This document shows positions 34,187 through 42,823 of a stretch of 60,186 bases of DNA, one piece after another. Position 1 is the stretch's first letter, and each line of letters opens with the position of its first letter. Position numbers and translations under genes: made by a program. The stretch is taken from assembly GCF_003994475.1 (NCBI RefSeq), contig NZ_RZNY01000032.1:1-60186 (forward strand), given 5' to 3'. The stretch is from Paenibacillus anaericanus. GTDB taxonomy: Bacteria > Bacillota > Bacilli > Paenibacillales > Paenibacillaceae. The notes beneath the pieces are model-generated. The model ran no database searches. It was not told where the DNA came from and saw only the letters and a program-made list of their open reading frames with translations.

Positions 34187-34561
34187 TTGGAAGAGAAGAA
34201 GATATTGATTGTTGATGATCAGAACGGTATTCGAATTTTGTTGATGGAAGTATTCAGTAGTGAGGGTTACAAGACATTCCAAGCTCCCAATGGCAAAATT
34301 GCTTTGGAAATCGTCCAGAGCGACGCCCCGGACTTGGTACTGCTCGACATGAAAATTCCGGGCATGGATGGACTAGAAATACTGCGACACATCAAGGAAG
34401 CCAATCCTGAGATTAAAGTCATCATGATGACCGCCTATGGCGAGCTTAATATTATTAAGCAAGCTACTGATCTGGGTGCGCTGATGCATTTCACCAAGCC
34501 ATTTGATATTGATGAAATACGCATCGCGGTCCACGAGCAGTTAAGAAGCGGATCCCTATAG
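34187..34561 (+). CDS. spo0F: Sporulation phosphorelay response regulator Spo0F
   Basis: Single-domain receiver of 124 residues that accepts phosphate from sporulation kinases and passes it to Spo0B. Visible: the acidic pocket DDQ near residue 10, the phospho-acceptor Asp in LVLLDMKIPGMDG, the conserved MTAYGELN and the Lys in HFTKPFDIDEIR. No output domain. The wording is very close to B. subtilis Spo0F, as is its place between pyrG and fba. TTG start after SD TTAGGGGGG. A probable input kinase lies at 6.2 kb. Confidence 0.96.
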   Translation: MEEKKILIVDDQNGIRILLMEVFSSEGYKTFQAPNGKIALEIVQSDAPDLVLLDMKIPGMDGLEILRHIKEANPEIKVIMMTAYGELNIIKQATDLGALMHFTKPFDIDEIRIAVHEQLRSGSL

Positions 34562-34566
34562 AGTGG

Positions 34567-34598
34567 AAAGGACCCTAACAACGGGGTCCTTTTTTTTT
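34567..34598 (+). terminator. Terminator of spo0F
   Basis: AAAGGACCC pairs with GGGTCCTTT and is followed by a T-run of about ten. Confidence 0.9.
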
Positions 34599-34760
34599 GT
34601 GCAAAAGTATAAGATTCATTGCATAGATAAATTATAAAAGATGTTCACAAACACAATTGAAAGCTTGTTTAGTATTTTTGGCCTATTGTGATATAATGTC
34701 TTAGTGTGAATGTCGGCTAAAGATATGGATAAAACCAACACCCTTAGGAGGATTGAAATT

Positions 34761-35612
34761 ATGCCATTAGTATCGATGAAAGACATGTTGAACAAGGCAC
34801 TTGAAGGCAAATATGCAGTAGGTCAATTTAACATCAATAACCTTGAGTGGACGCAAGCAATTCTTGCTGCCGCTGAAGAAGAAAAATCACCAGTTATTCT
34901 TGGTGTATCTGAAGGTGCAGCACGCTACATGAGCGGTTTCACTACAATTGTTAAAATGGTAGAAGGTCTCATTCACGACATGAAGATTACTGTTCCTGTC
35001 GCTATCCATCTTGACCATGGTTCAAGCTTCGAGAAATGTAAAGAAGCTATCGATGCAGGATTTACTTCTGTAATGATCGATGGTTCACATCACCCAATCG
35101 AAGAAAACGTTGAAATGACTAAAAAAGTCGTTGAATATGCACATGCAAAAGGCGTTTCTGTAGAAGCTGAAGTTGGTACAGTAGGCGGACAAGAAGACGA
35201 CGTTATCGGCGGAATCATGTATGCTAAACTTGAAGACTGCATCAAAATCACAGAAGCTGGTATCGATACTCTAGCTCCAGCTCTTGGTTCTGTACACGGA
35301 CCTTACCATGGTGAGCCTAACCTTGGATTCAAAGAAATGGAAGAAATCTGCAACGCGATCAAACTTCCATTGGTACTTCATGGCGGAACAGGTATTCCTG
35401 AACACGACATCAAGAAATCAATCTCCTTGGGTACTTCCAAAATCAACGTAAACACTGAGAACCAAATCGTATTCGCGAAAGTTGTTCGTGAAGTACTTGC
35501 GGCACAACCAAATGCTTACGATCCACGTACCTTTATCAAACCAGGTCGTGAAGAAATCCAAAAAACAGTTGCTGGTAAAATGCGTGAGTTTGGATCCAGT
35601 AACAAAGCATAA
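34761..35612 (+). CDS. fba: Class II fructose-1,6-bisphosphate aldolase
   Basis: Zinc-dependent aldolase of glycolysis and gluconeogenesis, 283 residues. Motifs: GQFNINNLEWTQAI, HLDHGSSFEKC with the zinc/catalytic His-Asp pair, MIDGSHHPIEENV, EAEVGTVGGQEDD, GSVHGPYHGEPNL with a zinc His, and LHGGTGIPEHDI. Start set at ATG 34761, nine bases after AGGAGG; the open frame reaches 51 bases further up without an SD. A TATAAT at 34692-34697 is a likely -10. The codon set is strongly biased, as in highly expressed genes. Confidence 0.96.
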   Translation: MPLVSMKDMLNKALEGKYAVGQFNINNLEWTQAILAAAEEEKSPVILGVSEGAARYMSGFTTIVKMVEGLIHDMKITVPVAIHLDHGSSFEKCKEAIDAGFTSVMIDGSHHPIEENVEMTKKVVEYAHAKGVSVEAEVGTVGGQEDDVIGGIMYAKLEDCIKITEAGIDTLAPALGSVHGPYHGEPNLGFKEMEEICNAIKLPLVLHGGTGIPEHDIKKSISLGTSKINVNTENQIVFAKVVREVLAAQPNAYDPRTFIKPGREEIQKTVAGKMREFGSSNKA

Positions 35613-35707
35613 TAAACTTCTCTTCTGTGCCTGCTGACTAGAACACGGAGTGTAAGTTTGCCCGTGCTCTACCCGTTTGTCAGGCAAGTAGTTGAATAGG
35701 CAGATAT

Positions 35708-35743
35708 GGAGAGCGCACCGCATAGCCGGTGTCTTTCCATTTT
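35708..35743 (+). terminator. Possible terminator after fba
   Basis: The stem GGAGAG..CACCG with CGGTG..CTTTCC is followed by ATTTTC. The T-run is short, so it may be inefficient. Confidence 0.45.
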
Positions 35744-35812
35744 CATTGCCAAAAATGAAGGAAAATCATGTCGTTTACCGACTGCAAAATACGTAGGGGG
35801 ACCCTTTAGCTT

Positions 35813-37066
35813 ATGGAAAAACTAATGATCAGCGGCGGACGCCCGCTGCGCGGTACAGTATCGATCAGTGGTGCCAAGAACAGTGCAATTGCATTGATTC
35901 CGGCTGCAATCTTAGCAGAATCAGAAGTTGTACTTGATAATTTACCGCTTCTAAGCGATGTCGCAGTCTATGCAGAAATTCTGGAAGAATTGGGTGCGCG
36001 CGTATTTTGGGAAGGTAGTTATATGAAAATTGATCCTTCCGATATTAGATCTATTCCCATGGCCAATGGGCCTGTAAAGAAACTGCGTGCTTCATATTAC
36101 ATGATGGGCGCTATGTTAGGACGTTTTAAAGAGGCAACCATCGGATTGCCAGGAGGTTGTAATTTCGAACCTCGTCCGATTGATCAACATATTAAAGGGT
36201 TTGAAGCACTTGGTGCTACCGTGACGAACGAGCACGGTGCTATTCATTTGCATGCAAAAGAACTACGTGGCGCTAAAATCTACATGGATGTTAGCAGCGT
36301 AGGAGCAACAATTAACATCATGTTGGCTGCAACTCGAGCCAAAGGATCTACAATTATCGAAAATGCGGCTAAAGAGCCTGAGATTATAGATGTTGCAACA
36401 CTGTTGAATTCTATGGGCGCAATTATTAAAGGCGCTGGAACGGAAACGATTAGGATTGAGGGCGTGTCTGAGCTGAAAGGCTGTCGTCATTCCATTATTC
36501 CGGATCGGATCCAAGCTGGAACGTATATGATTGCAGCGGCGGCGACGCGCGGCGATGTATTGATAGACGGCGTCATTCCGAAGCATTTAGAGGCGCTTAC
36601 CGCCAAATTGATTGAAATGGGTGTTGGAGTAGAAGAATTGGATGAATCCATACGTGTTATGGGTGCTCCAAGATACGATCATGTGGATGTGAAAGCATTG
36701 ATTTATCCAGGCTTTCCAACCGACGTGCAATCACCAATGACTAGTCTTTTGACTCAGGCTGAGGGTGTTAGCGTATTAAGCGACTTTGTTTATAGTAATC
36801 GTTTCAAACATGTGCCTGAACTAGTACGAATGGGTGCAAAGATTCGTGTTGAAGGGCGTTCTGCTATTATTGAAGGTGGCAAATTAAATGCGGCTAAGGT
36901 TAGAGCGGCTGATCTTCGTGCAGGGGCTGCGCTTGTCATTGCAGGATTGACCGTGGATGACGGCGTTACTGAAGTGTCTGGGGTAGAACTAATTGACCGT
37001 GGATACGACAATCTAGTAACTAATTTGCGCGCTTTGGGTGCGGACGTGTGGCGAGAAGAAGAGTAG
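35813..37066 (+). CDS. murA: UDP-N-acetylglucosamine 1-carboxyvinyltransferase (MurA2/MurZ type)
   Basis: First committed step of peptidoglycan synthesis: enolpyruvyl transfer from PEP. 417 residues of the EPSP-synthase fold: ISGAKNSAIALIPAAILA at the N-terminus, KKLRASYYMMGAMLGR, the catalytic-Cys loop GLPGGCNFEPRPIDQHIKGF, AAKEPEIIDVATLLNSMGA and PGFPTDVQSPMTSLL. The catalytic Cys is present, so fosfomycin sensitivity is expected. Wording and position (after fba, before rho) match MurAB (MurZ) of B. subtilis rather than MurAA. The SD GGGGGA is about 12 bases upstream of the ATG. Confidence 0.95.
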   Translation: MEKLMISGGRPLRGTVSISGAKNSAIALIPAAILAESEVVLDNLPLLSDVAVYAEILEELGARVFWEGSYMKIDPSDIRSIPMANGPVKKLRASYYMMGAMLGRFKEATIGLPGGCNFEPRPIDQHIKGFEALGATVTNEHGAIHLHAKELRGAKIYMDVSSVGATINIMLAATRAKGSTIIENAAKEPEIIDVATLLNSMGAIIKGAGTETIRIEGVSELKGCRHSIIPDRIQAGTYMIAAAATRGDVLIDGVIPKHLEALTAKLIEMGVGVEELDESIRVMGAPRYDHVDVKALIYPGFPTDVQSPMTSLLTQAEGVSVLSDFVYSNRFKHVPELVRMGAKIRVEGRSAIIEGGKLNAAKVRAADLRAGAALVIAGLTVDDGVTEVSGVELIDRGYDNLVTNLRALGADVWREEE

Positions 37067-37111
37067 TCTCTTGCCTAATGTCATAATTTACCACATAATT
37101 GGATATGCTAG

Positions 37112-37200
37112 ATAGAATTGAACTAAAGACAATGGCACTCATCATCTATGTATACTAAGCTATTATGAATTCTGTCAGTACAAACTTTAGTTCAATCTAT
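37112..37200. repeat. Long inverted repeat in front of rho
   Basis: ATAGAATTGAACTAAAG (37112-37128) is complementary to CTTTAGTTCAATCTAT (37185-37200) apart from one extra A; the arms are 56 bases apart and 43 bases before the rho start. In RNA they could form a long stem. Confidence 0.7.
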
Positions 37201-37242
37201 ATAGTTGAGTTTATATGAAAAAATTGAATAGGTGGTTTTTAC

Positions 37243-38580
37243 ATGGATCTGCAAATTGCCGATTTGGAAGGAATGAAACTGACCGAGCTGTATAAGCTTG
37301 CGAAACAGTATCAGATTCCATACTACGGACAGTTGAAAAAGAAAGAATTGATTTTTGCTATTTTAAGAGCGCAAGCAGAACAAAGTGGACTTATGTTTAT
37401 GGAAGGCGTACTTGAAATATTACCTGAGGGTTATGGATTTTTACGACCTATAAATTATTTGCCAAGTGCAGAGGACATTTATATTTCCGCTTCGCAAATA
37501 CGGAAGTTTGACCTGAGAACAGGAGATTTAGTCTCTGGTAAATGCAGAACGCCAAAGGAGAACGAACGGTATTTCGGCCTTCTTCAGGTAAATGCGGTTA
37601 ACGGGGAGAACCCCGCAGTGGCTGCTGAACGCCTACACTTCCCAGCATTAACTCCGCTTTACCCACAGACTAAGCTCGTGCTTGAAACATCCCCTAATCA
37701 TTTATCTACCCGCATTATGGATGTACTCGCCCCAGTCGGACTCGGACAGCGTGGATTGATCGTAGCTCCGCCTAAGGCAGGGAAGACGCTGCTTCTGAAA
37801 GAAATTGCCCACAGCATTTCCACTAATCATCCCGAAATCGAGTTATTCGTATTGTTAATCGATGAGCGTCCGGAAGAAGTAACAGATATGCAGCGTTCGG
37901 TTAAAGGTGAAGTGGTTGCTTCTACATTCGATGAACTTCCAGAGAATCATATTAAAGTAGCCGAACTTGTATTACAGCGCGCTATTCGCTTAGTGGAACA
38001 CAAGAAGGATGTTGTTATTTTAATGGACAGCATTACTCGTCTTGCACGGGCATATAACCTTGTTGTACCACCTTCGGGCCGGACTCTTAGCGGGGGGATT
38101 GATCCTGCAGCATTTCATCGTCCAAAGCGGTTCTTTGGCTCAGCTCGTAACGTAGAGGAAGGCGGAAGTCTAACTATTCTGGCTACCGCACTAGTAGATA
38201 CGGGTTCGCGTATGGATGATATCATTTATGAAGAGTTTAAAGGAACAGGAAATATGGAACTTCACTTGGACCGCAAGCTGGCGGAACGTCGGATTTTTCC
38301 GGCTATCGATATTCGTCGCTCCGGTACTCGCCGTGAAGAAGTGTTGCTGAAGAAGGAAGAATTGGATACGATTTGGTCGATCCGTAAAAATATGAATGAT
38401 TCTTACGATTTTGTGGAAGGTTTTCTGAAAAAGCTGCGAAACAGCAAGACAAATACGGAGTTCCTAGCTTCGTTCGACGCAGCAGGAAGCGCACCATCTG
38501 GAAGTAGTGGCGGAGCACGTCGCTCTGTACGTACTGCACCATCACCAGGATCTGGATCCGGATCTGGGTCTGGGTCTTAA
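37243..38580 (+). CDS. rho: Transcription termination factor Rho
   Basis: Hexameric RNA-dependent ATPase that ends transcription. 445 residues: N-terminal helical Rho-N region (LTELYKLAKQYQIPYYGQLKKKEL), OB-fold RNA-binding domain (GVLEILPEGYGFLR), Walker A GLIVAPPKAGKTLLLKEIA, Walker B VVILMDSITRLARAYN, the Q-loop VKGEVVAS and R-loop region. The last ~25 residues are a Ser/Gly-rich tail with alternating GS, not part of the core fold. ATG after AGGTGG. An inverted repeat upstream may serve regulation. Confidence 0.96.
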   Translation: MDLQIADLEGMKLTELYKLAKQYQIPYYGQLKKKELIFAILRAQAEQSGLMFMEGVLEILPEGYGFLRPINYLPSAEDIYISASQIRKFDLRTGDLVSGKCRTPKENERYFGLLQVNAVNGENPAVAAERLHFPALTPLYPQTKLVLETSPNHLSTRIMDVLAPVGLGQRGLIVAPPKAGKTLLLKEIAHSISTNHPEIELFVLLIDERPEEVTDMQRSVKGEVVASTFDELPENHIKVAELVLQRAIRLVEHKKDVVILMDSITRLARAYNLVVPPSGRTLSGGIDPAAFHRPKRFFGSARNVEEGGSLTILATALVDTGSRMDDIIYEEFKGTGNMELHLDRKLAERRIFPAIDIRRSGTRREEVLLKKEELDTIWSIRKNMNDSYDFVEGFLKKLRNSKTNTEFLASFDAAGSAPSGSSGGARRSVRTAPSPGSGSGSGSGS

Positions 38581-38643
38581 CAATCACGCCTGATTTCCCT
38601 GCTGGTGTAGGACGCATGAAGGTTAAGCGAAGAGGAGAACAAC

Positions 38644-39912
38644 ATGTATTTAGTATATGCAGATGAACGAGGACAAGTATTTGATCATCCCACGCTATTT
38701 GGATTAGCTCGTAGCGCGGATATGATTGTTGAAATTATGGAAGATGAGTTAATTCCGTTACCGGACGGGGCAACTTTAGTCGGTTTGCCGAGCACGCGTC
38801 CAATTGGTATGGACCCTGAGACTGGCGAAATGATGGCACTCCCTGGTAAGGTACAAGCTGTGGGAGCATTGCTTCCGCAAGGGTTTACTCGGCTTTGCCT
38901 TCCTGGATATGTGAAGACGGATAAAGACTATAAGCTACCGCTATTTGGTTATTCGGCTGTTGTATGGAAAGACGGCAATTTCTATGTGACTGCCCGGCTA
39001 TCCGATGATCCCGAGAAGTGGAACCCGCTGAATTGCGATCCATTGGAACTAAAAGAACAGGTAAAAGTCTTAAAGTCTCGTTATCCGGAGAATCGGTTGT
39101 ATGATCATTTATCTAACTGCGCATTGGAATATGAGTGCTTGACGGCCTCAAATACATTCTTGAACCGATGGGAAGGCGCAGTCCCGGTATCTTATTCATG
39201 TAATGCGGGTTGTTTCGGTTGTATTTCAGAGCAACCTGATGATAGCGGTTTTGTAGCACCACAGACCCGGATGAATTTCCGACCACGCGTGGATGAACTG
39301 GTTGAAATCATGTTGGAACATCTGAAGACACCAGAGTCGATCATCAGTTTTGGACAAGGATGCGAAGGGGAACCTTCCACCCAGGCCAAGATTATTATCG
39401 AATCGATCCGTGAAGTGCGGAAAGTGACAGATATGGGCTACATCAATATTAATACGAATGCTGGACTTAGTGATCATATTCGGGGAATCGTCGATGCCGG
39501 CCTTGATTTGATGCGGGTCAGCACGATTAGTGCCCTAGATGACCACTATAATGCTTATTACAAACCACGTGGATATACATTAGCTAACGTAGAGAAGTCA
39601 CTTCGTTACGCATATGAGCAGGGTGTATACACTTCAATCAATTATTTGATTTTTCCGGGTGTAACGGACCGCGAAGAGGAATTGGAAGCGATGATCGAGT
39701 TTGCCAAGCGCTCCAAGCTTCGATTTATTCAGCTTCGCAACCTGAACATCGACCCTGAAAGCTATTTGGAACTTATTCCAAAGGCGAAGGGTGAAATACT
39801 TGGAATGAAGCAAGCTATCGAAATCTTCCAAGAGGAATTACCAGACGTAGTAATTGGTTCCTACACACATGTTCCCCCAACGGAGCTACAACGTATAAAG
39901 AAGCGTCAGTAA
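38644..39912 (+). CDS. Radical SAM protein between rho and rpmE
   Basis: 422-residue protein. The radical SAM Cys motif is visible as SCNAGCFGCISEQPDDSGF (CX3CX2C) near residues 187-194, with an N-terminal extension of ~180 residues and an SAM-binding GQGCEGEP in the middle. Substrate and product are unknown; it does not carry a C-terminal SPASM Cys cluster. ATG after SD GAGGAG, 63 bases behind rho, so probably co-transcribed with it. B. subtilis has no such gene between rho and rpmE. Followed by a hairpin at 39934-39973. Confidence 0.85.
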   Translation: MYLVYADERGQVFDHPTLFGLARSADMIVEIMEDELIPLPDGATLVGLPSTRPIGMDPETGEMMALPGKVQAVGALLPQGFTRLCLPGYVKTDKDYKLPLFGYSAVVWKDGNFYVTARLSDDPEKWNPLNCDPLELKEQVKVLKSRYPENRLYDHLSNCALEYECLTASNTFLNRWEGAVPVSYSCNAGCFGCISEQPDDSGFVAPQTRMNFRPRVDELVEIMLEHLKTPESIISFGQGCEGEPSTQAKIIIESIREVRKVTDMGYININTNAGLSDHIRGIVDAGLDLMRVSTISALDDHYNAYYKPRGYTLANVEKSLRYAYEQGVYTSINYLIFPGVTDREEELEAMIEFAKRSKLRFIQLRNLNIDPESYLELIPKAKGEILGMKQAIEIFQEELPDVVIGSYTHVPPTELQRIKKRQ

Positions 39913-39933
39913 TCCGATCTAAACTTTGCATAG

Positions 39934-39973
39934 AAGAGCCCTCATTCCGAGAATATAAGGAGTGAGGGCTCTT
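39934..39973 (+). terminator. Probable terminator after the radical SAM gene
   Basis: AAGAGCCCTCATTCC pairs with GGAGTGAGGGCTCTT (one wobble); only GGTT follows, so the T-run is poor. Confidence 0.6.
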
Positions 39974-40075
39974 GGTTACTTATGAAGTCAGTAGAATTAT
40001 GAGTAAGGCTTTGGTATAATTATTTGCTAATAAGTAGGAGATCCGGTGCACTGCAGTATCGGATTATAAAGGTGG

Positions 40076-40522
40076 GTGTTTCTGATATTTAATATAGATA
40101 CTTGTGTTGCTTATATAACTAGTAATTCTTCGAAATTGATTACAGGCACCTTTGAACAATTATTAAATAAGAAGGGAATTACTCGGGTTCAATGGATAGC
40201 CCTATATTATTTAGGTTTACAGAGTGAAATAAATCAAAAAGAATTAGCCGATAAGATGCATATTAAAGAATCTTCTGCTGCCAGACTGATCGATCGTATG
40301 GAGAGGGAGCAGCTGGTCATCCGTGAAAGAAGTAAACAAGATCGGAGAATTATAAAGCTTATTTTAACAGATAAAGGGATGCAATATAGACAAGAGTTGC
40401 TACCTGAGGGACAGAAGTTTAATGATCTTGTTTCCAAAGATATAACAGAGGAAGAGATGCAAACCTTATTAAGGGTGTTATCAAAAATGGTTACAAATGT
40501 AGAAGCATACCCACTAGAGTAG
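40076..40522 (+). CDS. MarR-family transcriptional regulator
   Basis: Winged-helix regulator of ~148 residues, probably the repressor of the following AhpD-like gene. Visible: recognition region QKELADKMHIKESSAARLIDRMEREQLVIR and wing RSKQDRRIIKLILTDKG, flanked by dimerisation helices. One Cys near residue 9 could be a redox sensor, which is speculation. The only canonical start, GTG 40076, touches the SD AAGGTGG (40069-40075); CTG 40082 or ATA 40085 lie at normal SD distance. Base composition is visibly more A+T-rich than the neighbouring rho block. Confidence 0.85.
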   Translation: MFLIFNIDTCVAYITSNSSKLITGTFEQLLNKKGITRVQWIALYYLGLQSEINQKELADKMHIKESSAARLIDRMEREQLVIRERSKQDRRIIKLILTDKGMQYRQELLPEGQKFNDLVSKDITEEEMQTLLRVLSKMVTNVEAYPLE

Positions 40523-40540
40523 CAGTGGATATGCTTTTTT
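40503..40540 (+). terminator. Terminator of the MarR gene
   Basis: AAGCATACCCACT pairs with AGTGGATATGCTT (one mismatch), then six T. It overlaps the last codons of the gene. Confidence 0.8.
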
Positions 40541-40563
40541 ATTATGTCGAATTCTGCCAAAAA

Positions 40564-40609
40564 TTGACGCCATTCTATATACTTGCTATACTAACCATTA
40601 GTATTGCAA
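40564..40609 (+). promoter_or_regulatory. Promoter and palindromic MarR-type operator of the AhpD-like gene
   Basis: -35 TTGACG (40564-40569), 17-base spacer, -10 TATACT (40587-40592). A 27-base inverted repeat, TTGCTATACTAA-CCA-TTAGTATTGCAA (40583-40609, one mismatch), covers the -10 and the start point, where a repressor would block polymerase. Confidence 0.8.
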
Positions 40610-40631
40610 TAAAATTATAGGAGGTTTTTAA

Positions 40632-40985
40632 ATGTCTTCAAATCCAAGAGAATTGCTAAATGATTTTTTGGGCGGCTTAACTGATCTAGGTAAAACCAAC
40701 GGTGCGAATGTAGAGGCATTTATGGGATTGCTAGGAGCGTCATATGAACCCGGCAAACTAGATGTTAAAACAAAAGAATTGATTAGTGTTGCTGTAGCAG
40801 GGTTTAGCCGTTGTGAATATTGCATTGTTTTCCACGTATACAAAGCACTTGAGGCAGGCGCAACACGCGAAGAGATTCTTGAATCCGCTATGGTAGCAGT
40901 GGCATTTGGTGGCGGACCGACTATGGCATATAGCGTTACTTTACTGAAAAAGTCGATCGATGAATTTGAAGGGGATTTCAAGTAA
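40632..40985 (+). CDS. Carboxymuconolactone decarboxylase family (AhpD-like) protein
   Basis: 117-residue all-helical protein of the AhpD/CMD fold. The redox motif CEYC followed by IVFHVYKALEAG gives the CXXC-X3-H arrangement of AhpD-type thiol reductases and peroxidases rather than of true decarboxylases. Start ATG after SD AGGAGG. It has its own promoter and palindromic operator, and is followed by a lipoyl-domain-containing dihydrolipoamide dehydrogenase, the type of reductant AhpD uses in Mycobacterium tuberculosis. The biological oxidant is unknown. Confidence 0.9.
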   Translation: MSSNPRELLNDFLGGLTDLGKTNGANVEAFMGLLGASYEPGKLDVKTKELISVAVAGFSRCEYCIVFHVYKALEAGATREEILESAMVAVAFGGGPTMAYSVTLLKKSIDEFEGDFK

Positions 40986-41019
40986 CACTGCCACATCAGA
41001 GTAGCGTAGTTATAAACCT

Positions 41020-41074
41020 CGTGATTTTATTTATAATGTCTTGAACTTTAAGTCCGATTGTGAATAAAATCACG
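41020..41074 (+). repeat. Inverted repeat in the lpdA leader
   Basis: CGTGATTTTATT (41020-41031) and AATAAAATCACG (41063-41074) are perfect 12-base complements with a 31-base loop. No T-run follows, so a regulatory stem or a weak terminator are both possible. Confidence 0.6.
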
Positions 41075-41113
41075 AAGATTTCATTCGTTTGAAAAATTAG
41101 GAGGAAGCTCACC

Positions 41114-42823
41114 TTGACTAACATTACTTTGGATAGTATTTCTGGCCATGCTAAGGAAGCAAAGGTTTGCAAGATATATAAACTGGAAGGGGACTCTATA
41201 TCCTCCAATGATGTTTTATTTGAAATTGAGTCCAGTAAGGGAAATAAAGCCATTACTTCTAACGTTACGGGGAAAATTATTAGCATAAACGTTGAAGAAG
41301 GGAGCATGGTAAAGGTAGGAGATATTTTAGCTGAGATTGAGGGAGGAGCCGACAACAACGATCCAACGGGTGAGACGAAAAAGTTCAATTATTTTGGCAG
41401 CCTGATAAAACCACAAAAAAAAGAGCTTGAAACAGATATAGCTATTATTGGAGGCGGACCAGGCGGTTATGTGGCTGCTATTCAAGCGGCAAAGCTAGGA
41501 GCCAATGTGACATTGATTGAAAAGGAGAATGTTGGTGGCACATGTCTCAATTGGGGATGCATACCTACTAAATCTTTAGTAAGATCCTCAGAGGTGTTTA
41601 ATGATTTAAAGCATGCCGAAAGCTACGGGTTACATGCTGAGCTTGTTTCAGTTGATATAAAAAAAGTGATAGATAGAAAAAATAAAATTGTGGATCAATT
41701 GGTTGATGGTATTAGATATCTGTTAGATAAACATGGTGTAACCGTAATTAAGGGTGTAGCACAGATTGTTGATGAAGCAACGATTTATGTTAAAGAAAAA
41801 AATGTTGAGTTTACAATTAAATCTAAAGACATCATTATTGCCACTGGATCAGAAACGACAGAACTTCCTATTCCGGGAATCACGCTCAAACAGGTAATAA
41901 CAAGCAAAGAAGCGCTAGATTTGACGACCTTGCCGGAACGATTAGTTATTATCGGTGGCGGCGTAATTGGTATGGAGTTTGCATTCATCTTTAACAGCTT
42001 CGGCGTGAAGGTTTCTGTTGTGGAATATTTTGATCACATATTAGGCAATATTGATGCGGATATATATGAAGAAATGACACAGATCGCTAGGCAAAAAGGT
42101 ATTCACATATTTACAGGTTCTAAAGTAGAGGAAATCATTGAAAGTGAACATGAGGAATGTGTTGTAGCTTTTGATAATCAAGGAACAAAGAAATTTATAT
42201 GTGCGGATATGGTATTAATGGCTGCAGGTAGAACACCTTATGTAGGTGATTTAAACCTTGCGGGCTTAAATATACAATTGAATGAAAACAACAAAGGCAT
42301 CAAAGTTAATGGGAAAATGCAAACAAATCTGTCAAATATATATGCAATCGGTGATGTGACAGGACATATCCAATTGGCACATGTAGCTTCACATCAAGGT
42401 ATTGTTGCTGTTAACAACATTATGGGTCATGAGAGCGAAATGGATTATGCTGTGGTACCGAGTGCTATTTTTACAAGTCCAGAAATAGCAGTTGTTGGTG
42501 TTAGTGAAGCTGAAGCTTTGAGCAATGGGATAGAAATAGTTGTAGGTAAGTTTCCATTCCAAGCCAACGGTAAGGCACTTACTTTAGGAGAAAGTCAAGG
42601 ATTTGTTAAACTGATTAAAGCTAAGGAAACGAATGAGATTATCGGTGGAGCTGTTATTGGGCCTCATGCAACTGATTTAATTGGAGAGATTACGTTAGCA
42701 GTTAAAAACGGGCTGACAGCGGAAAGTATTATTGAAACCATTCATGCACATCCGACAACTGCTGAATCAATCCATGAAAGTGCCTTGGCAACCGAAGGTG
42801 GTGCTTTACACTTTTTAGGATAG
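41114..42823 (+). CDS. lpdA: Dihydrolipoamide dehydrogenase with fused N-terminal lipoyl domain
   Basis: FAD/NAD-dependent disulfide oxidoreductase of 569 residues. Residues 1-78 form a biotinyl/lipoyl domain, with the candidate lipoylated Lys in FEIESSKGNKAITS, then a linker. The flavoprotein core follows: FAD site DIAIIGGGPGGYVAA, redox disulfide GGTCLNWGCIPTKSL, NAD site RLVIIGGGVIGMEFA, second FAD site NIYAIGDVTG, and the C-terminal His-Glu dyad region HAHPTTAESIHES. No pyruvate or oxoacid dehydrogenase E1/E2 genes are near. TTG start behind SD AGGAGGAAGC. Partner inferred to be the AhpD-like protein. Confidence 0.92.
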   Translation: MTNITLDSISGHAKEAKVCKIYKLEGDSISSNDVLFEIESSKGNKAITSNVTGKIISINVEEGSMVKVGDILAEIEGGADNNDPTGETKKFNYFGSLIKPQKKELETDIAIIGGGPGGYVAAIQAAKLGANVTLIEKENVGGTCLNWGCIPTKSLVRSSEVFNDLKHAESYGLHAELVSVDIKKVIDRKNKIVDQLVDGIRYLLDKHGVTVIKGVAQIVDEATIYVKEKNVEFTIKSKDIIIATGSETTELPIPGITLKQVITSKEALDLTTLPERLVIIGGGVIGMEFAFIFNSFGVKVSVVEYFDHILGNIDADIYEEMTQIARQKGIHIFTGSKVEEIIESEHEECVVAFDNQGTKKFICADMVLMAAGRTPYVGDLNLAGLNIQLNENNKGIKVNGKMQTNLSNIYAIGDVTGHIQLAHVASHQGIVAVNNIMGHESEMDYAVVPSAIFTSPEIAVVGVSEAEALSNGIEIVVGKFPFQANGKALTLGESQGFVKLIKAKETNEIIGGAVIGPHATDLIGEITLAVKNGLTAESIIETIHAHPTTAESIHESALATEGGALHFLG

